A stretch of 64,000 nt of DNA from Pratylenchus scribneri (Eukaryota > Nematoda > Chromadorea > Rhabditida > Pratylenchidae). The notes under the pieces were generated by a model that made no database searches, was not told where the DNA came from, and saw only the letters and a program-made list of their open reading frames with translations. The stretch's first letter is position 1. The number at the start of each line of letters is the position of its first letter. The stretch lies in assembly GCA_030063045.1 (NCBI GenBank), contig JAQSEB010000037.1, forward strand, positions 2,294,001 through 2,358,000, written 5' to 3'. This document shows positions 21,465 through 32,722 of the stretch, piece by piece. The position numbers and the translations under genes are program-made.

Positions 21465-23088
21465 CTACTTCGGCGGTTCCAGAATGCATGAATCCTCAAA
21501 CCAGCATTTCACATTGGCATTTTGGATTACGAAAGGAGCCAGATTCTCCGTATATTTGGGCATATCATCGTTGGTGGTTGAAGCATCTCTATATTGCTTG
21601 TGTTGCCCTCCATTCAGATCGACTTGAAGGCCGCGCAATTCGCCAACAAAATACTATAAAAGAAAAAATTAATATATATAGGAATTAATAGGAATGAAAG
21701 CGAACGTCGGAAAATGGAGCAGCAGTGCGATCGACCTCCGGCAAATCGACGATAATATCGCCACCGCTACCACAACTGAAAATATAATGAAATGGAAAAT
21801 ACAATATAAAACATACGTGTGGGTGATTTTCAGCTTGATACCGACGAATTTGTCCGACACGGCGGCATCGCTAAAAATTTGGCCACAAACACGATGGTAG
21901 AGGACGACTGGAACGGTGAAGGATGAAGTGTTTGCGCTGAGACCGCCTGGGGGCACATCGATGTTGAGGTCAATTGACACATCTGTGCGCTCCTCTTCAT
22001 TGCATTTGGAAAACAAACCGCCAGCTGCCTCCTCCGTGTGGACAACCTATAGTGATATTTTTATTCAAATTTACCGACATATTTTCATTAAAATTTTTTC
22101 CCTATTTTAAACCTCTCAATAGCCCTATTTAGGCTAAATTCTCAGACGAATTTTTCAAAGCATTCTCTGGATTTAAATGAAAAATTCCTACAAAAATAGT
22201 TAATAATTCCAGTAGAAGAAAAAAAATAATTCAAAAGAATGGCTGATGCCCTTCCCCCATTCAATTCCACCTGGATCTTCGTTATTTTGGCTTCATTCGA
22301 ACACATAGCGCAGCCATCAATCAGCAAAAGGGTCTCTAAAATTCAGGCAAGTTATTTCAAAAATATTAAATTAGCTAACTTTTATTTGCATCATTTTTGA
22401 CCGCCTCAAAATCCGCCTTGTCATCGAAGAATTGGGTCTACAAAAAATAAGTATATAATTTATTTCGCTGTTTGTCCAAACTCACCAGGGCGCACAACTT
22501 CATCTGATCGAACCATTCGTTGCCGCACATTGGCATCTGTACAAAAGGAAGGGAGTGAATGAATGAATAATTGAAGTGCAAATGCCTACCATGGCAATAC
22601 GATAGAAGGCATTCAGGCAACCATCCACGTTCACCACGGGGTAGTGGAATGTGTCGGGCTTCGATTTTTCACCACCCTTCGTCTGTAATAAAAAAAAAGG
22701 TAAATTAGCGATGGTAATTTCAAATTTCAAGTATTCACCCCTCGAAAATGCCCAAGGCTTTTTTATTTCCATCCCCCCAAATTTTTCTCACCACACATCC
22801 ACAGAACATTCGGTCTCCTCCATCTTCATAGCCGCTTTCGCCAAACGGCAAGCAAACATAGTTGAATGCATTTTCCGTCTTGACGTTGGGGGCTGTCTTG
22901 CAACTTGTTATCTCTTCTTCGAACAATTTGTGGCGCGGTTTAGGTTTACCATCGCATTTCCCATCAGAGTTGCCCTCTTGGCCAACAACTCCAGCCGATG
23001 GGAAGGCGATCAGAAGGAAGAGGAGGGTGGTGGCCAAAAGAATCGGTGGAAGACCAAATGGCCCAGGATGCCCGATGGAGGAAAACAT
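21465..23088 (-). CDS. Secreted cysteine-containing protein, family not recognised
   Basis: Eight exons on the minus strand: 23088-22792, 22682-22590, 22536-22486, 22437-22380, 22335-22271, 22046-21817, 21775-21706, 21653-21465 (350 residues, phases close). Residues about 12-36 form a hydrophobic signal peptide (PPILLATTLLFLLIAF). The mature part has about a dozen cysteines, for example FCGCVV, MPMCGNEWF, DGCAMCSNE and the last CWFEDSCILEPPK, so an extracellular disulphide-bonded protein is likely. I recognise no domain. It could be a secreted effector or a general extracellular protein; the sequence does not decide. The exon 5 donor CAG|GTGGAA is the least certain boundary. Confidence 0.75.
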
Positions 23089-23729
23089 TTTGGATTGGAT
23101 TGGACGATGATATAGAGGGAAAGGATTGAAAATTTGAGGATGAATTGGAAGGATTCTGGAAATTGAAGAGGAAAATATTATATGAATTTATTCAATATTT
23201 CAGCGGATTGATCCATTCTTATTAAAATTATGTGGATTAATATCGGAGATATTAGAATGAGGGAAATTTGCTCGAATTTTAATTCCACAAGCCAAAAAAT
23301 GGGATTTTATTTTTTAACTTACTATAAAAAAAGTAAAAATGAAATTTTTAGGGAAAATTAATGAAAGGAAATTTTAATGGAAAATGTAATTTAAAAATGG
23401 ACATTCATCAACAAATAGGTAAAGCCAATCAGCGGTGCCCAAACCGAGGAAATGATTGGTGAATAATCCGTCAAATTGAGGAGGAGAAAAAGCCAAAAAT
23501 ATAAAATTGTTTGTTCCAAATTTTAGGGGCAAAAATGGATGGAAATTAGACTAAATAGTGAGTAATAATTATTTAAAATGATGTGATGGGAAAATGAATA
23601 AAATTGTAAATTTGATGAAAAAAGAGGGGAATTGGAAATGGGAAAATAAATAAAAATGAATGATTTTATTACATTTATCAATTTAAAAAAATTTAACAAA
23701 ATAATAAAATGAAAATATTTTTTGATCAA
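23089..23729. other. Intergenic spacer
   Basis: AT-rich spacer between two minus-strand genes. I see no gene or repeat that can be supported. Confidence 0.4.
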
Positions 23730-25818
23730 TCAATAAAAAATGGAACGGCATCGATGGAATGGCACATTGGCTCCCTCAATTAATTCGGCATTTTGACGTC
23801 TTAAAATTTAAAAAAAATTTAAAAAAATAATAAATTTCACTCGCCTCCAAAGCCAAATCCAAACGTCGACATTGACGGCACAAAATTGGCCGAGTCGGTC
23901 CAGATTTGATGAATCCATGGTGAAATGCGGGGATTTGACCAATTTTTGAATTGATTCCAAAATTGCCTTTAAATGAGGGATAAAATAAATAAATTTTTTG
24001 GTAATTATTTATTATTTAAAATAATTTTACAATTGCAAAAATTTTCTATTCGTACCGTATTCATCATCAAAGAGAGAAGGATGGGAAGTGGGTACCGTAA
24101 TCCGAAACTTAGCGTAAAAAGAAATGAATCATCTCTACATATCCTTAGGGCCAATCACCATGATGGAAAGATGCGCCTTTTATTATTTATGGAATTAACT
24201 TTTATTATTCTAAAATGTTTTTGATAATTTCGTGCCAAATATTAAAGTGCTATCGAAATCCGTATAATTTTTAATTCAAAAAAAAAAATTAAATTTTAAT
24301 TTAATTAAAATTAATTTTTTTTTAAAATATTTTTTAATAATTTTTTTACGTACATCGCATGCCAGAATGGAAAATGCTCTCAGTTGAACTTCCAATTCGC
24401 ATCCATTTTTCAATAATTCGTCCAGTTTTAATCGGTCAATTACTGTGGGGGAATATTCCAAAACGCACAAATAGGCCAATGCTTGAGGCACTCGATAATC
24501 GGCGAACATTGTCAATGAACTTAAAAATGAAGGGGAATTATTGTTTAAATAATTAATTAAATATAATTAATTAAATTTTAAAAATAATTAAAATTAAAAT
24601 ATAATTTAAAATTTATTAAAAATTATTTAAAAATTAAAATACGAACGAAATGTCCTCAAATTTCCCAATGTTCAATTCATTTTTGGCCGCTCCCAAACAA
24701 TTGTGAATATCGGCCACCAAAATTTGGGCTCGTTTCAGGAAAGAAACTAAAAAATTTTGAAGATTTAAAATATTTATTTTTTTTACCCTTTTTTCCTTTG
24801 TAAACGGCAAAATCCCGAAAACTAGGAAAATTTTCCACAATTAATTGAAGCAATTTTTGTGCATTTCCATTGGATTGAATTAGGCAATTTAAAAATGAAC
24901 CATCGAATTTCTGGGTAAATTTGTGGAATTAAATTAATTTTTAATTAATTTAAAAATACTTCTTTGAGAATTTTGCCATTTTCTCGAATTATTTCCACCC
25001 TTTCGGCCAATATTGGAATTTGAATGCCTTAAAAAAGGAATAAAAAAATAAATTTTTAATAATAATTTAAATTTTTTAGTCAAAAAATTCAACAAAAATT
25101 CTACAAAAAGTGAATTATTAAAAATATATAAATTATTTAATTCATTTTTAAAAATATATTTTTTGTCACAAAAATTAAAAATTCCCATTCCTTCCCAATA
25201 AAAAACTTGCCATTGTCCCCTTGAAAACATTGGCCCAAAGTTTTCTCATCAATTTCGGCCATAAATTCAGCGGATGTCAATGGCAATCCTCGTTCCAATG
25301 CCCGATTCAGTGCGGCACAAACGGCAAAATATCCACTAAAAATTCAATTTAAATCAAATTAATGAATAAAATGGACCTATAAGTTTTTCCATTATGCGTC
25401 ACAAAATAATGGCCACCCGATTGGTTGGACCAAAATGAAAAATTGATGGAATCAATGAAGAAAATCCTTCAAAAATTCCAATTTAATTTTATGCTAATTT
25501 CACTGACCAATCAATGGCCGCCTGGTCCGCATTTTTTGGTTGAACCTCGCATGCCGAAAATTCCAATTGTTTAAGTTGGTCGGCGGTTGAACGGCAAATC
25601 TCAAAATTTTAAGGATAATTTTAAAAGAATTATTTTTGTACCATTTCCGCAACTTTTTCCACTGCTTTTTGCTCAATTCTAATCAATTTAGGGTCCGTAT
25701 TGTCCACAATCCATTTGGCTGATTCGCGAGGTGAAAGTACACCGAAAAATTAAGAATTTTTAGAAATAATTTTTTTTTGAAAACCTGGATAAATTTCACT
25801 ATTTGCCGTTGAATCCAT
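23730..25818 (-). CDS. QNG1 homologue, queuosine salvage N-glycosidase (DUF2419)
   Basis: Eleven exons on the minus strand: 25818-25785, 25742-25642, 25599-25508, 25466-25377,25335-25211, 25027-24960, 24910-24787, 24746-24647, 24519-24354, 23966-23845, 23799-23730 (363 residues; the human protein is about 340). Landmarks: SPRESAKWIVDNT, SINFSFWSN, KTYSGYFAVCAALNRALERG, KRAQILVADIHNCLG, ISSLTMFADYRVPQALAYL, LEVQLRA and the terminus VPFHRCRSIFY. The enzyme releases queuine from queuosine 5'-phosphate so that tRNA can be modified; eukaryotes obtain queuine from diet or microbes. Two introns use GC donors (GCAAGT at 25210, GCGAGT at 23844). Intron 1 ends TTTTCG, without AG. Confidence 0.9.
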
Positions 25819-26192
25819 TTTTAATTAATTCTAATTTTTCAATGCAAATTTCATTATTTAATCATCAAAAAATATTTTTAAAATTAAAACAATTTCCTCT
25901 GACAACAAAAAAAAACAATTTTATTTTGTACCAAAAAAAAACATGTTATCATCTCTTCGAGTATATTTAAAAAATTAACGGATAAATATGATTAAATTTG
26001 GAGGATTGAATGCAGGAAGATGAATATGAAAACCAAAATTAAATTTGATGATTGGTTTTTGTTGGATTGATTCAATTTTCAAAATATTAGATGAAGCAAA
26101 CTAAAAATTGATGAATATTTAAATTATCGTTTCGTTCATTTTTGTTTTCCTTGTCTTTTTTTCTCTTATATTTTCCGCTGCCAATTCCCAAT
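25819..26192. other. Intergenic spacer
   Basis: AT-rich 374-base spacer upstream of QNG1 and downstream of the next minus-strand gene. No feature with support. Confidence 0.4.
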
Positions 26193-29048
26193 TTAATTCT
26201 TGATAGTGCGCGAGGATGGGGCCAGCCAAACATGTTCTCCGGAGGCGTGAATTTTCTCCAATATTCTCTGAAAATTGAAAAAATAAAAATATTTATTTAA
26301 GGAATTAATTTAAAAATATATTTTTTTGTGTTTCTCTCCTCTGGGAGTAGAAAAGAAATAAAAATTAATTAAAAATATTTTTTAATTTATATTTGTGTGA
26401 CTCAGTCTTAAAATTTTATGCCGTCTCAATCATGTTGCGCTCAGACGCAAATTACCCAACAATTTTTTAACATCATTGTCACACAAATAAGCATAAATTT
26501 TATGAATTAAAATTATTTGCCTCCAAGTGGATTCGAACTTTCATCGTTTTAATTATTCGGCAAGGCGCGTTACCAATTAAGCTAAGTAGGATTTTCCAGG
26601 AGAATTTTTTTATTTTAGCCAAGATTTATAATCTTTTGATTTTATTCACCATTTTTATTTGTTAAAAAAATTACTAAACAAACCTTCCATCCAAGAACGG
26701 ATTCCCAGCAGCTCACATCCTCCGCCTGTTCATTCATTGGACGATTCTGCTTTGGTGGCGGATATTTCTTCAGCCAATGTGCCGGATCCGAAGGCAATTT
26801 TAGTGGAATTGATGGAAGCTACAAAAAAATAATTATAAATATTTTTCTAATTATTTTAAACCTTTTCAATTGATTTCTTTTCCTCCTCTTCTCCATTTCC
26901 ATTTTGGTCTCTTTCGCCATTTTCGTTCTCATCCAGAATCATTGTTGCTGTCAATTTTGGTGGTTGAAAGGCGAATAATTGTTGTTGGTGTTGCTGCATT
27001 TTTTGTTGTGGATGAATTCGTTTTTGTTGGCCACTGCCGTTGTCATTCACAATCATCCTCTCCAATTGTTCCATCATTCGTTTCAGTTGTTCATCCGTTT
27101 GCTCTTGCATTAATTGCAAATTGGAGAGCTGAAATAAAATGTAATATTATTATGGTATTTTTTTATTTATTTTTAATTAGCCCACCCCAAACCTCATCGT
27201 AAATTTTTGTGTTAGAATTGACCTATTTTTGAGTGAAATTAAACCGAAATAATTTTTTTTGTCCCAAAAAATCTAAAAAGCTCCAACTAGGAGTGTCTCT
27301 GATGAGTGAGAAATAAAGGTCCACTCCCTAATAGAAGCCTAAGCCTACTCTAATATTAGGCCACTCAGGCCGTAGCAAAGGGATGGGCTGCGGGGCCATT
27401 AGGGTAAAATTTTCCCCTGCGAGGCCACCTCTCGAAAAATTCTTGATACGGGTTTGGAGGTTGAGCCCACCTTAGAGGCTTTGAAAAATATAATCCCATG
27501 GTTTTCTAATAGAAAATACGGTATGTGTATCCGTTGGCTTACCAATGCTTTAAGTCCCGAAACCATTGAAATTGAATCATTGCCACTTTCGTTTGTCTCC
27601 TCAAATTCTTCTTCATCCATCATTTCCTCATTTTCGTCCTCTTCTTTTTCAGTTGGCATTCTCTGCACTTTCAGCCAATGATCCAAAGGTAGGCGGTTTA
27701 TCTGATTAAAAAATGAATTAAATATTTTTAATGGAAAATTACTGCTTCAAAATGTGCAGTGAATGGATTCGATGAATTGTTGCGATTGATGGGCGATGGA
27801 CTAATGCCAGAGAACATTGACGAGAATGAATCACTGCTTCGAGTGCTACGGATCACATCAAATGAGGATGCGGTGCTCATTTTGCGATTTTGATGATGCG
27901 GTGGTTCCTTAAAATTAAATATTTTGAGTAATATTTTTATGAATTATTTAAAAGTATTATAAACCACCCAAATTAAATGATTTTCGATTCCAAGAAAAAC
28001 AGGAAAATTCATTGTGCGTGTGCGCCTATTTTTTATTGAAAGGTCAAATTAAATGAGTCAATTACATTCATTCCCTATCCCCTTCGCCTCCTTCCCACCC
28101 AAAATAGCTTAGCATATGGAAAATTGGAAGGACAGGGAGCAGAGAGGGTTTGGGGTTTTATCTTTTTCCCTGAGCAAAATTGATGCATCAAAAATAATAA
28201 GTAGAAGTAGATTGATTGACCGAATCGAATGAGTGAGTTTTGTGTGCTGATAAAAAGTGGTCATGTTCCCCTCATCCCCACTCCACTCACTAAAATAAAT
28301 TATTCATTAATTACAAAATCAAAGAGGGAAAAAATAAGATAGGGGAATCGAATTGGGAATTGATAAGAAATTGGAATGGAAAGGAGAGTAGACTATGGAA
28401 AAAATAATAAAAATAATAAAGAGAACTAAGAAGTTAAGGTTGGGAAATTACTCTCTAAAATATCAAAAATCAAATGGATATGAACTATGAAGCTTATTGG
28501 AGTGTTTCGTAAAAACCGATTGTGATTTTTCCCTATTAAAATTTAATAAGTCGGTATTGTTTCCAATTTTTTAAACCACAATTACGGATAATATGATCTC
28601 CCAATTTTTTTTTGTAATATTTTAGTTTATCCGTTTACTACTTACTAGGTGAAAACCGATTCTGATAAATGTTTTAAGTAAATGTGAAATTGCGATATTC
28701 TGGCCATATTATTTATTTTAATCCTTAAAATCTGATATAAAAAAACCTGAAGTGGATTGTTGTGGTTTCCAAACAAATGATTGTGGATGGAATTATTGCC
28801 TTCGGTCATGCCACCATTGCCATTATTGTTGTTGCCGTGATTTGCGCTACTGTTTCGAATCTTGTAGTAAGACATTTCGTGTCCAATCACCTTCAAATAT
28901 GAACCGTTAAAATTATACATTGCTTCAAAATAACCTTGTTCTGGTTTTTGTTCGTAAAAATGCTTGAATTCGGGCGCTCGTTCGTCCCAATATTTCTTTG
29001 CTTCCGACCTCAAATAGTAATTGAAATAGAGAACCCCAATGAAGTGGG
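26193..29048 (-). CDS. Unrecognised intracellular protein, 5' end unresolved
   Basis: In-phase minus-strand exons: 29048-28747, 27907-27743, 27701-27564, 27128-26862, 26818-26684, 26267-26193 (about 360 residues; the first exon enters with phase 1, so at least one upstream exon is missing). The first exon starts with an aromatic, possibly membrane-associated stretch (HFIGVLYFNYYLRSEAKKYW), followed by an Asn/Gly-rich linker. The next exon is Ser-rich (SRSTRSSD type). Then come an acidic block, a Gln-rich coiled coil (QTDEQLKRMMEQLERMI), and a short C-terminal part WLKKYPPPKQNRPMN. It ends with a helix RILEKIHASGEHVWLAP. I cannot name the family. Intron 4 contains the third tRNA-like repeat relative (26505-26590). 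Confidence 0.6.
26505..26590 (-). repeat. tRNA-like repeat, diverged copy
   Basis: The minus strand reads a D-arm TAGCTTAATTGGTAACGCGC and, about 30 bases later, a T-arm GTTCGAATCC followed by ACTTGGAGGCAAATAATTTT. The tail resembles the 3' ends at 7251 and 8890. The anticodon arm does not pair, and the acceptor stem only partly, so it is a tRNA pseudogene or SINE. Confidence 0.55.
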
Positions 29049-29716
29049 CTGATAAAATAATAAAGTAGCGAATTTTGATTTTTTCTAGAAATAACTTTAA
29101 ATTGATTTCTCGATCTAAAATATATGAATGTGTTTGCGCGTTTCATTTTCATCGAAAGATGAATTATTAAAACATGATCAAAACGTGCAGTTTATTGCTT
29201 AATATTTTAAACCATATATTAAAGTTTAAACTGGGTTTTTGTAAGAGTGGTTTTATAACTAGAGAGCTGCAACTGCAATCATAATTTGATCCTTTTTCGT
29301 TGGAAGAAAATAGGAGGAGGAAGCGAGGAAGTAGAAAAAACAAAAAAAGAAAAATCAGTTGGATAAAATGTCTCAAGGTCTTGGATAAAATGTCTTAAGG
29401 TCCCGGATAAAATGTCTCGGGAGTTTCCGATTCCGCGTTTCCGCCTCCCGCCCCGCCTCTTCACCTCTCACGACCTCACCTCGCCTCGCCTTTCCATTTT
29501 CCCTCAAATACGAGATTCGGATTCGGGTCGGGTCGAACACGAAACCGCACAAATAACAGTTAATTTATATCCCAAAATCTTTACATTTTTAATATTTTTG
29601 GTCCATTTATTTGTTTAATTTATCTCATTTTTCAGTTTATTACTTCCAATTCTAAATATCAAAATTTTACGGCCAAATACGCGTAAAAAAGAATCAAAGG
29701 CTAACAAAAAAAGCTG
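29049..29716. promoter_or_regulatory. Divergent spacer before bec-1 with a short triplicated motif
   Basis: Lies between a minus-strand gene whose first exon is unresolved and the plus-strand bec-1. At about 29361-29420 GGATAAAATGTCT occurs three times at about 25-base steps, each followed by CAAGG, TAAGG or CGGGA. The same GGATAAAATGTCTTAA is found at 484-499. Bases 29420-29500 are unusually C-rich. No gene is called. Confidence 0.35.
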
Positions 29717-32125
29717 ATGCCCATAATTGCTGATCCTTTATCAAAGATGGCGGCGACTGGCACGGAAGATGGCGGTGCCCAATCGGCAACGGCCAAAGAT
29801 GCTGGTGGAAATGGTGGAACACAAAAAGGATCAAAAACAGACGAAAAATTTGAGAAGGTGACGGATAAACAACAGCCGCCGGCTTTGTCCTCATCCATTG
29901 ATGCAATGGCTCTAGCATCTTCACCCATCACAGCCACAACAAAACCAAACGTTCATTGCTTAGTAAGTTTATATTTTAAAAAATTTCCTTCTTCTTTTTG
30001 ATCACATTTTTTGCTTTTTCACCTTTGATTCTAGGATAACATTTAGGCGGGGTCACATTTTTAAGTCTCCTGATCCATTCCATTCTAGTTTTAATTATTT
30101 TGTTCATTTAATTCACCTAAATTTTCAGCTTTGTCAAAGCAAACTGGATCTCCACCCATCATTGGTCACAGAGGGCGGGGAAATTGCGCCGTTGAGCAAT
30201 GACATTCATGAAGAACCATCAACATCATCCGGATTGGCAAATATCGCGGCGGAACCATCTTCCACCGACATTCAATCATTTATTGCAGATTTGGTATTTA
30301 TGAAGATTTTCAGTGAATTTTTTCAATTTTTAGCAGTTGAATAAAGAAAATGATGGGAATATTGCCTCTTCTTCTTCTTGTCCAATTCCAACAAGTCCGC
30401 AGCCAAATGGGAATATGAATTTGCTGGAATTGATCGGACAATCCAGCAGTCCATTGGATGTGCCAATGTGCAAGGTATTAAATAAATAAATAATTTATTT
30501 TTAAATATTAATTTACCCATTTAGAAATGTGCAACTTCGATGGCCGAAGAGCTGCAACAACAATTGGCCGAATTGGAGCGAGAATGTCGTCAATATAAAC
30601 AAGCGTTGGACATTCAGCTGAAACATCGCGCCGAATCTCCATTTGATCAAGATTTGGCAAGGAGAAAATTGGAAACATTGAAAGTTTGTTGAATTGTAAA
30701 TAAATTATAATCAAAAATTTTACTTTTAGGCCGAAGAACGTGACCTCCAAGAGCAATTGGCATTTCTCGAGGAAGAGGAGCAAACATTGAACCGAGAATT
30801 GGACGCAAAAATGGAGGAAAAGCGACGAATCAGTGAACGGGACGAACAATTGTACAGGAAATTGCGGGACAATCATCGGTTAATTCACTTTTTTTTTACT
30901 TAAATAAAAATAAATTTTTTAGAACATTAATTGAACAAGCCGACGAACAACGTTCCCTAAAATTGCAAATTCGTCATGCCGAAGAGCAAATTAAACAATT
31001 AAGTCGGACAAATGTTTTGGATATGTGCTTCCACATTTGGGTGGATGGCGAATTTGGGTACATTAATTGTGGAAATTAAATTTAATTCATTTATTTTCAG
31101 CACAATCAGTGGATTTCGCCTAGGACGGCTTCGACATGAACCGGTGGAATGGAATGAGATAAATGCGGCACTTGGGCAAATGGCATTTCTACTTAAGGTT
31201 TGAATATTAAAGAATTTTACAAAAATATTTTAAATTAAATTTAAATTATTAAAAATAAATAAAAAAAAATACCTAATAAAAATTGAAAAAAATCTTAAGG
31301 TAATTTCGGAACGATTGGGCATGGAATTTGTGGGCGCCGAAATTGTCCCATGCGGAAATTGCTCATTTATTCGTGTCCAAAAGCAATCTTCCCAACAGCC
31401 AACATCATCCAATGGAATTGGCCGAGTCGAGGAATTACCACTCTACGGTTTGAAAAATAAAATATAAAAAATAATAATTTAAAATTTAGGAAGTGGCGGT
31501 TGGCGTCCATTTGGGCAACCTGGACTGGACAAAGCGTTGGTTGCCTTCATGGATTGTTTTTTACAAGTATTTTTTAAATATTTTTTATAGGAAATTAAAT
31601 ATACAAAAATTTATTAATTTTTTGATGAAAATTAAATTAAAATTTATTAATATTTTTTAATTAAATTAAATTTATAAATATTTAAATAATTTTTGTAATT
31701 AAGATTGAGCAACGTTTGAAGCAATATTTCCCTGCCGGCACCCAATTGTTGCCTTATCGAATGCTGAAGGACAAAATTGTGGACAAAGATTCCCAATATT
31801 TGGTCAAAATGCAACTCAATTCCGAGGTATTTTGGGTAAAAAAAACAATTTAAACAAATTAAATCATTAAAAGGAACGTTGGACCAAAGCAATGAAATGC
31901 CTTTTGCTGAACTTAAAACGTGTTATTGGCATTTTGACCACATTGCCCAGTTTGACTGCCCCTCCCCAACAACAACAATCGAGTCCAAGGTCAACAACAA
32001 CGACGACGGCGACGACCATAATGGGTGGAGGAGGCGAATCCACCACGGCGGGAAAAAGTGGCTCTTCCAGTCCTGCGATTTCCATAAAATCAAATGGGAC
32101 GGCAGTGGAAAAGAATCAAAAATAA
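29717..32125 (+). CDS. bec-1: Beclin-1 / ATG6 autophagy protein
   Basis: Eleven exons: 29717-29962, 30129-30293, 30334-30474, 30525-30683, 30730-30878, 30923-31057, 31101-31197, 31300-31447, 31490-31566, 31704-31826, 31874-32125 (563 residues; phases close). The N-terminal CxxC is present ([11 protein letters not shown], residues about 80-90). Residues about 185-320 are a Glu/Arg/Gln coiled coil. The evolutionarily conserved domain is clear: [52 protein letters not shown] and [18 protein letters not shown]. Beclin-1 is a subunit of the class III PI3-kinase (VPS34) complex that starts autophagosome formation. The protein is longer than worm BEC-1 (about 375) and ends in a Ser/Thr/Gln-rich tail of about 60 residues. 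Exon 3 may start three bases later. Confidence 0.93.
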
Positions 32126-32722
32126 AAAGTAAATTTGATTTTAATATAATTTATTTTTTTGTAATTTTTTAAGCATTCAATGGATGATCAAATGCAAACA
32201 AAAACAAATTGACAAATTTATTGGCCTTTTTATATATAAATTTTTATTTTTTTCCTCAAATTTCCATATTTTTTATCGTAATTTTTTGAGAAAAATTATT
32301 TATAAATTTTTGAAATTAATTAATTTATTTACCAAAAGAATTTTCACCTCATCCAAATTCCAAACAAAATGAGGAAATTAGTAAATTTTCGCAAAGTAAA
32401 AATGCTTTAAATTAATTTATGGCGTAATGTTACGGCGAAAAGCATGTTCCAGACCCCTTTTCCTCCAATAATTTCCACCAAGCCCTAGCCCTCCTCTCAA
32501 ACTCCTCCCTCTCCTTTCCATCCATCCCATTCCTTCCCTTCCTTTTCTTATAGAAACGAATTTTGATGATTTTAATTTTATATTATTTTTTCGAAAACAA
32601 TTTTGACCAAAACTTAATCCTATTTAGCCAAAACTAAATTGATTCCTACAATTTCAGCAAATTCGAAATTTTTTTGACCAAATCCCGAATCCCCCATTAA
32701 AAAAATTAATTTTCTACATAAA
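32126..32722. promoter_or_regulatory. Spacer between bec-1 and skn-1
   Basis: AT-rich, with a pyrimidine-rich block at about 32450-32550 (CCTCTCAAACTCCTCCCTCT type) that may belong to the skn-1 promoter. No gene seen. Confidence 0.35.

Noticed and set aside
29167..29376. Missing first exon of the 26193-29048 gene
   Set aside because: Frame lacks an ATG and no donor gives the required phase 1 end; left unresolved rather than forced.
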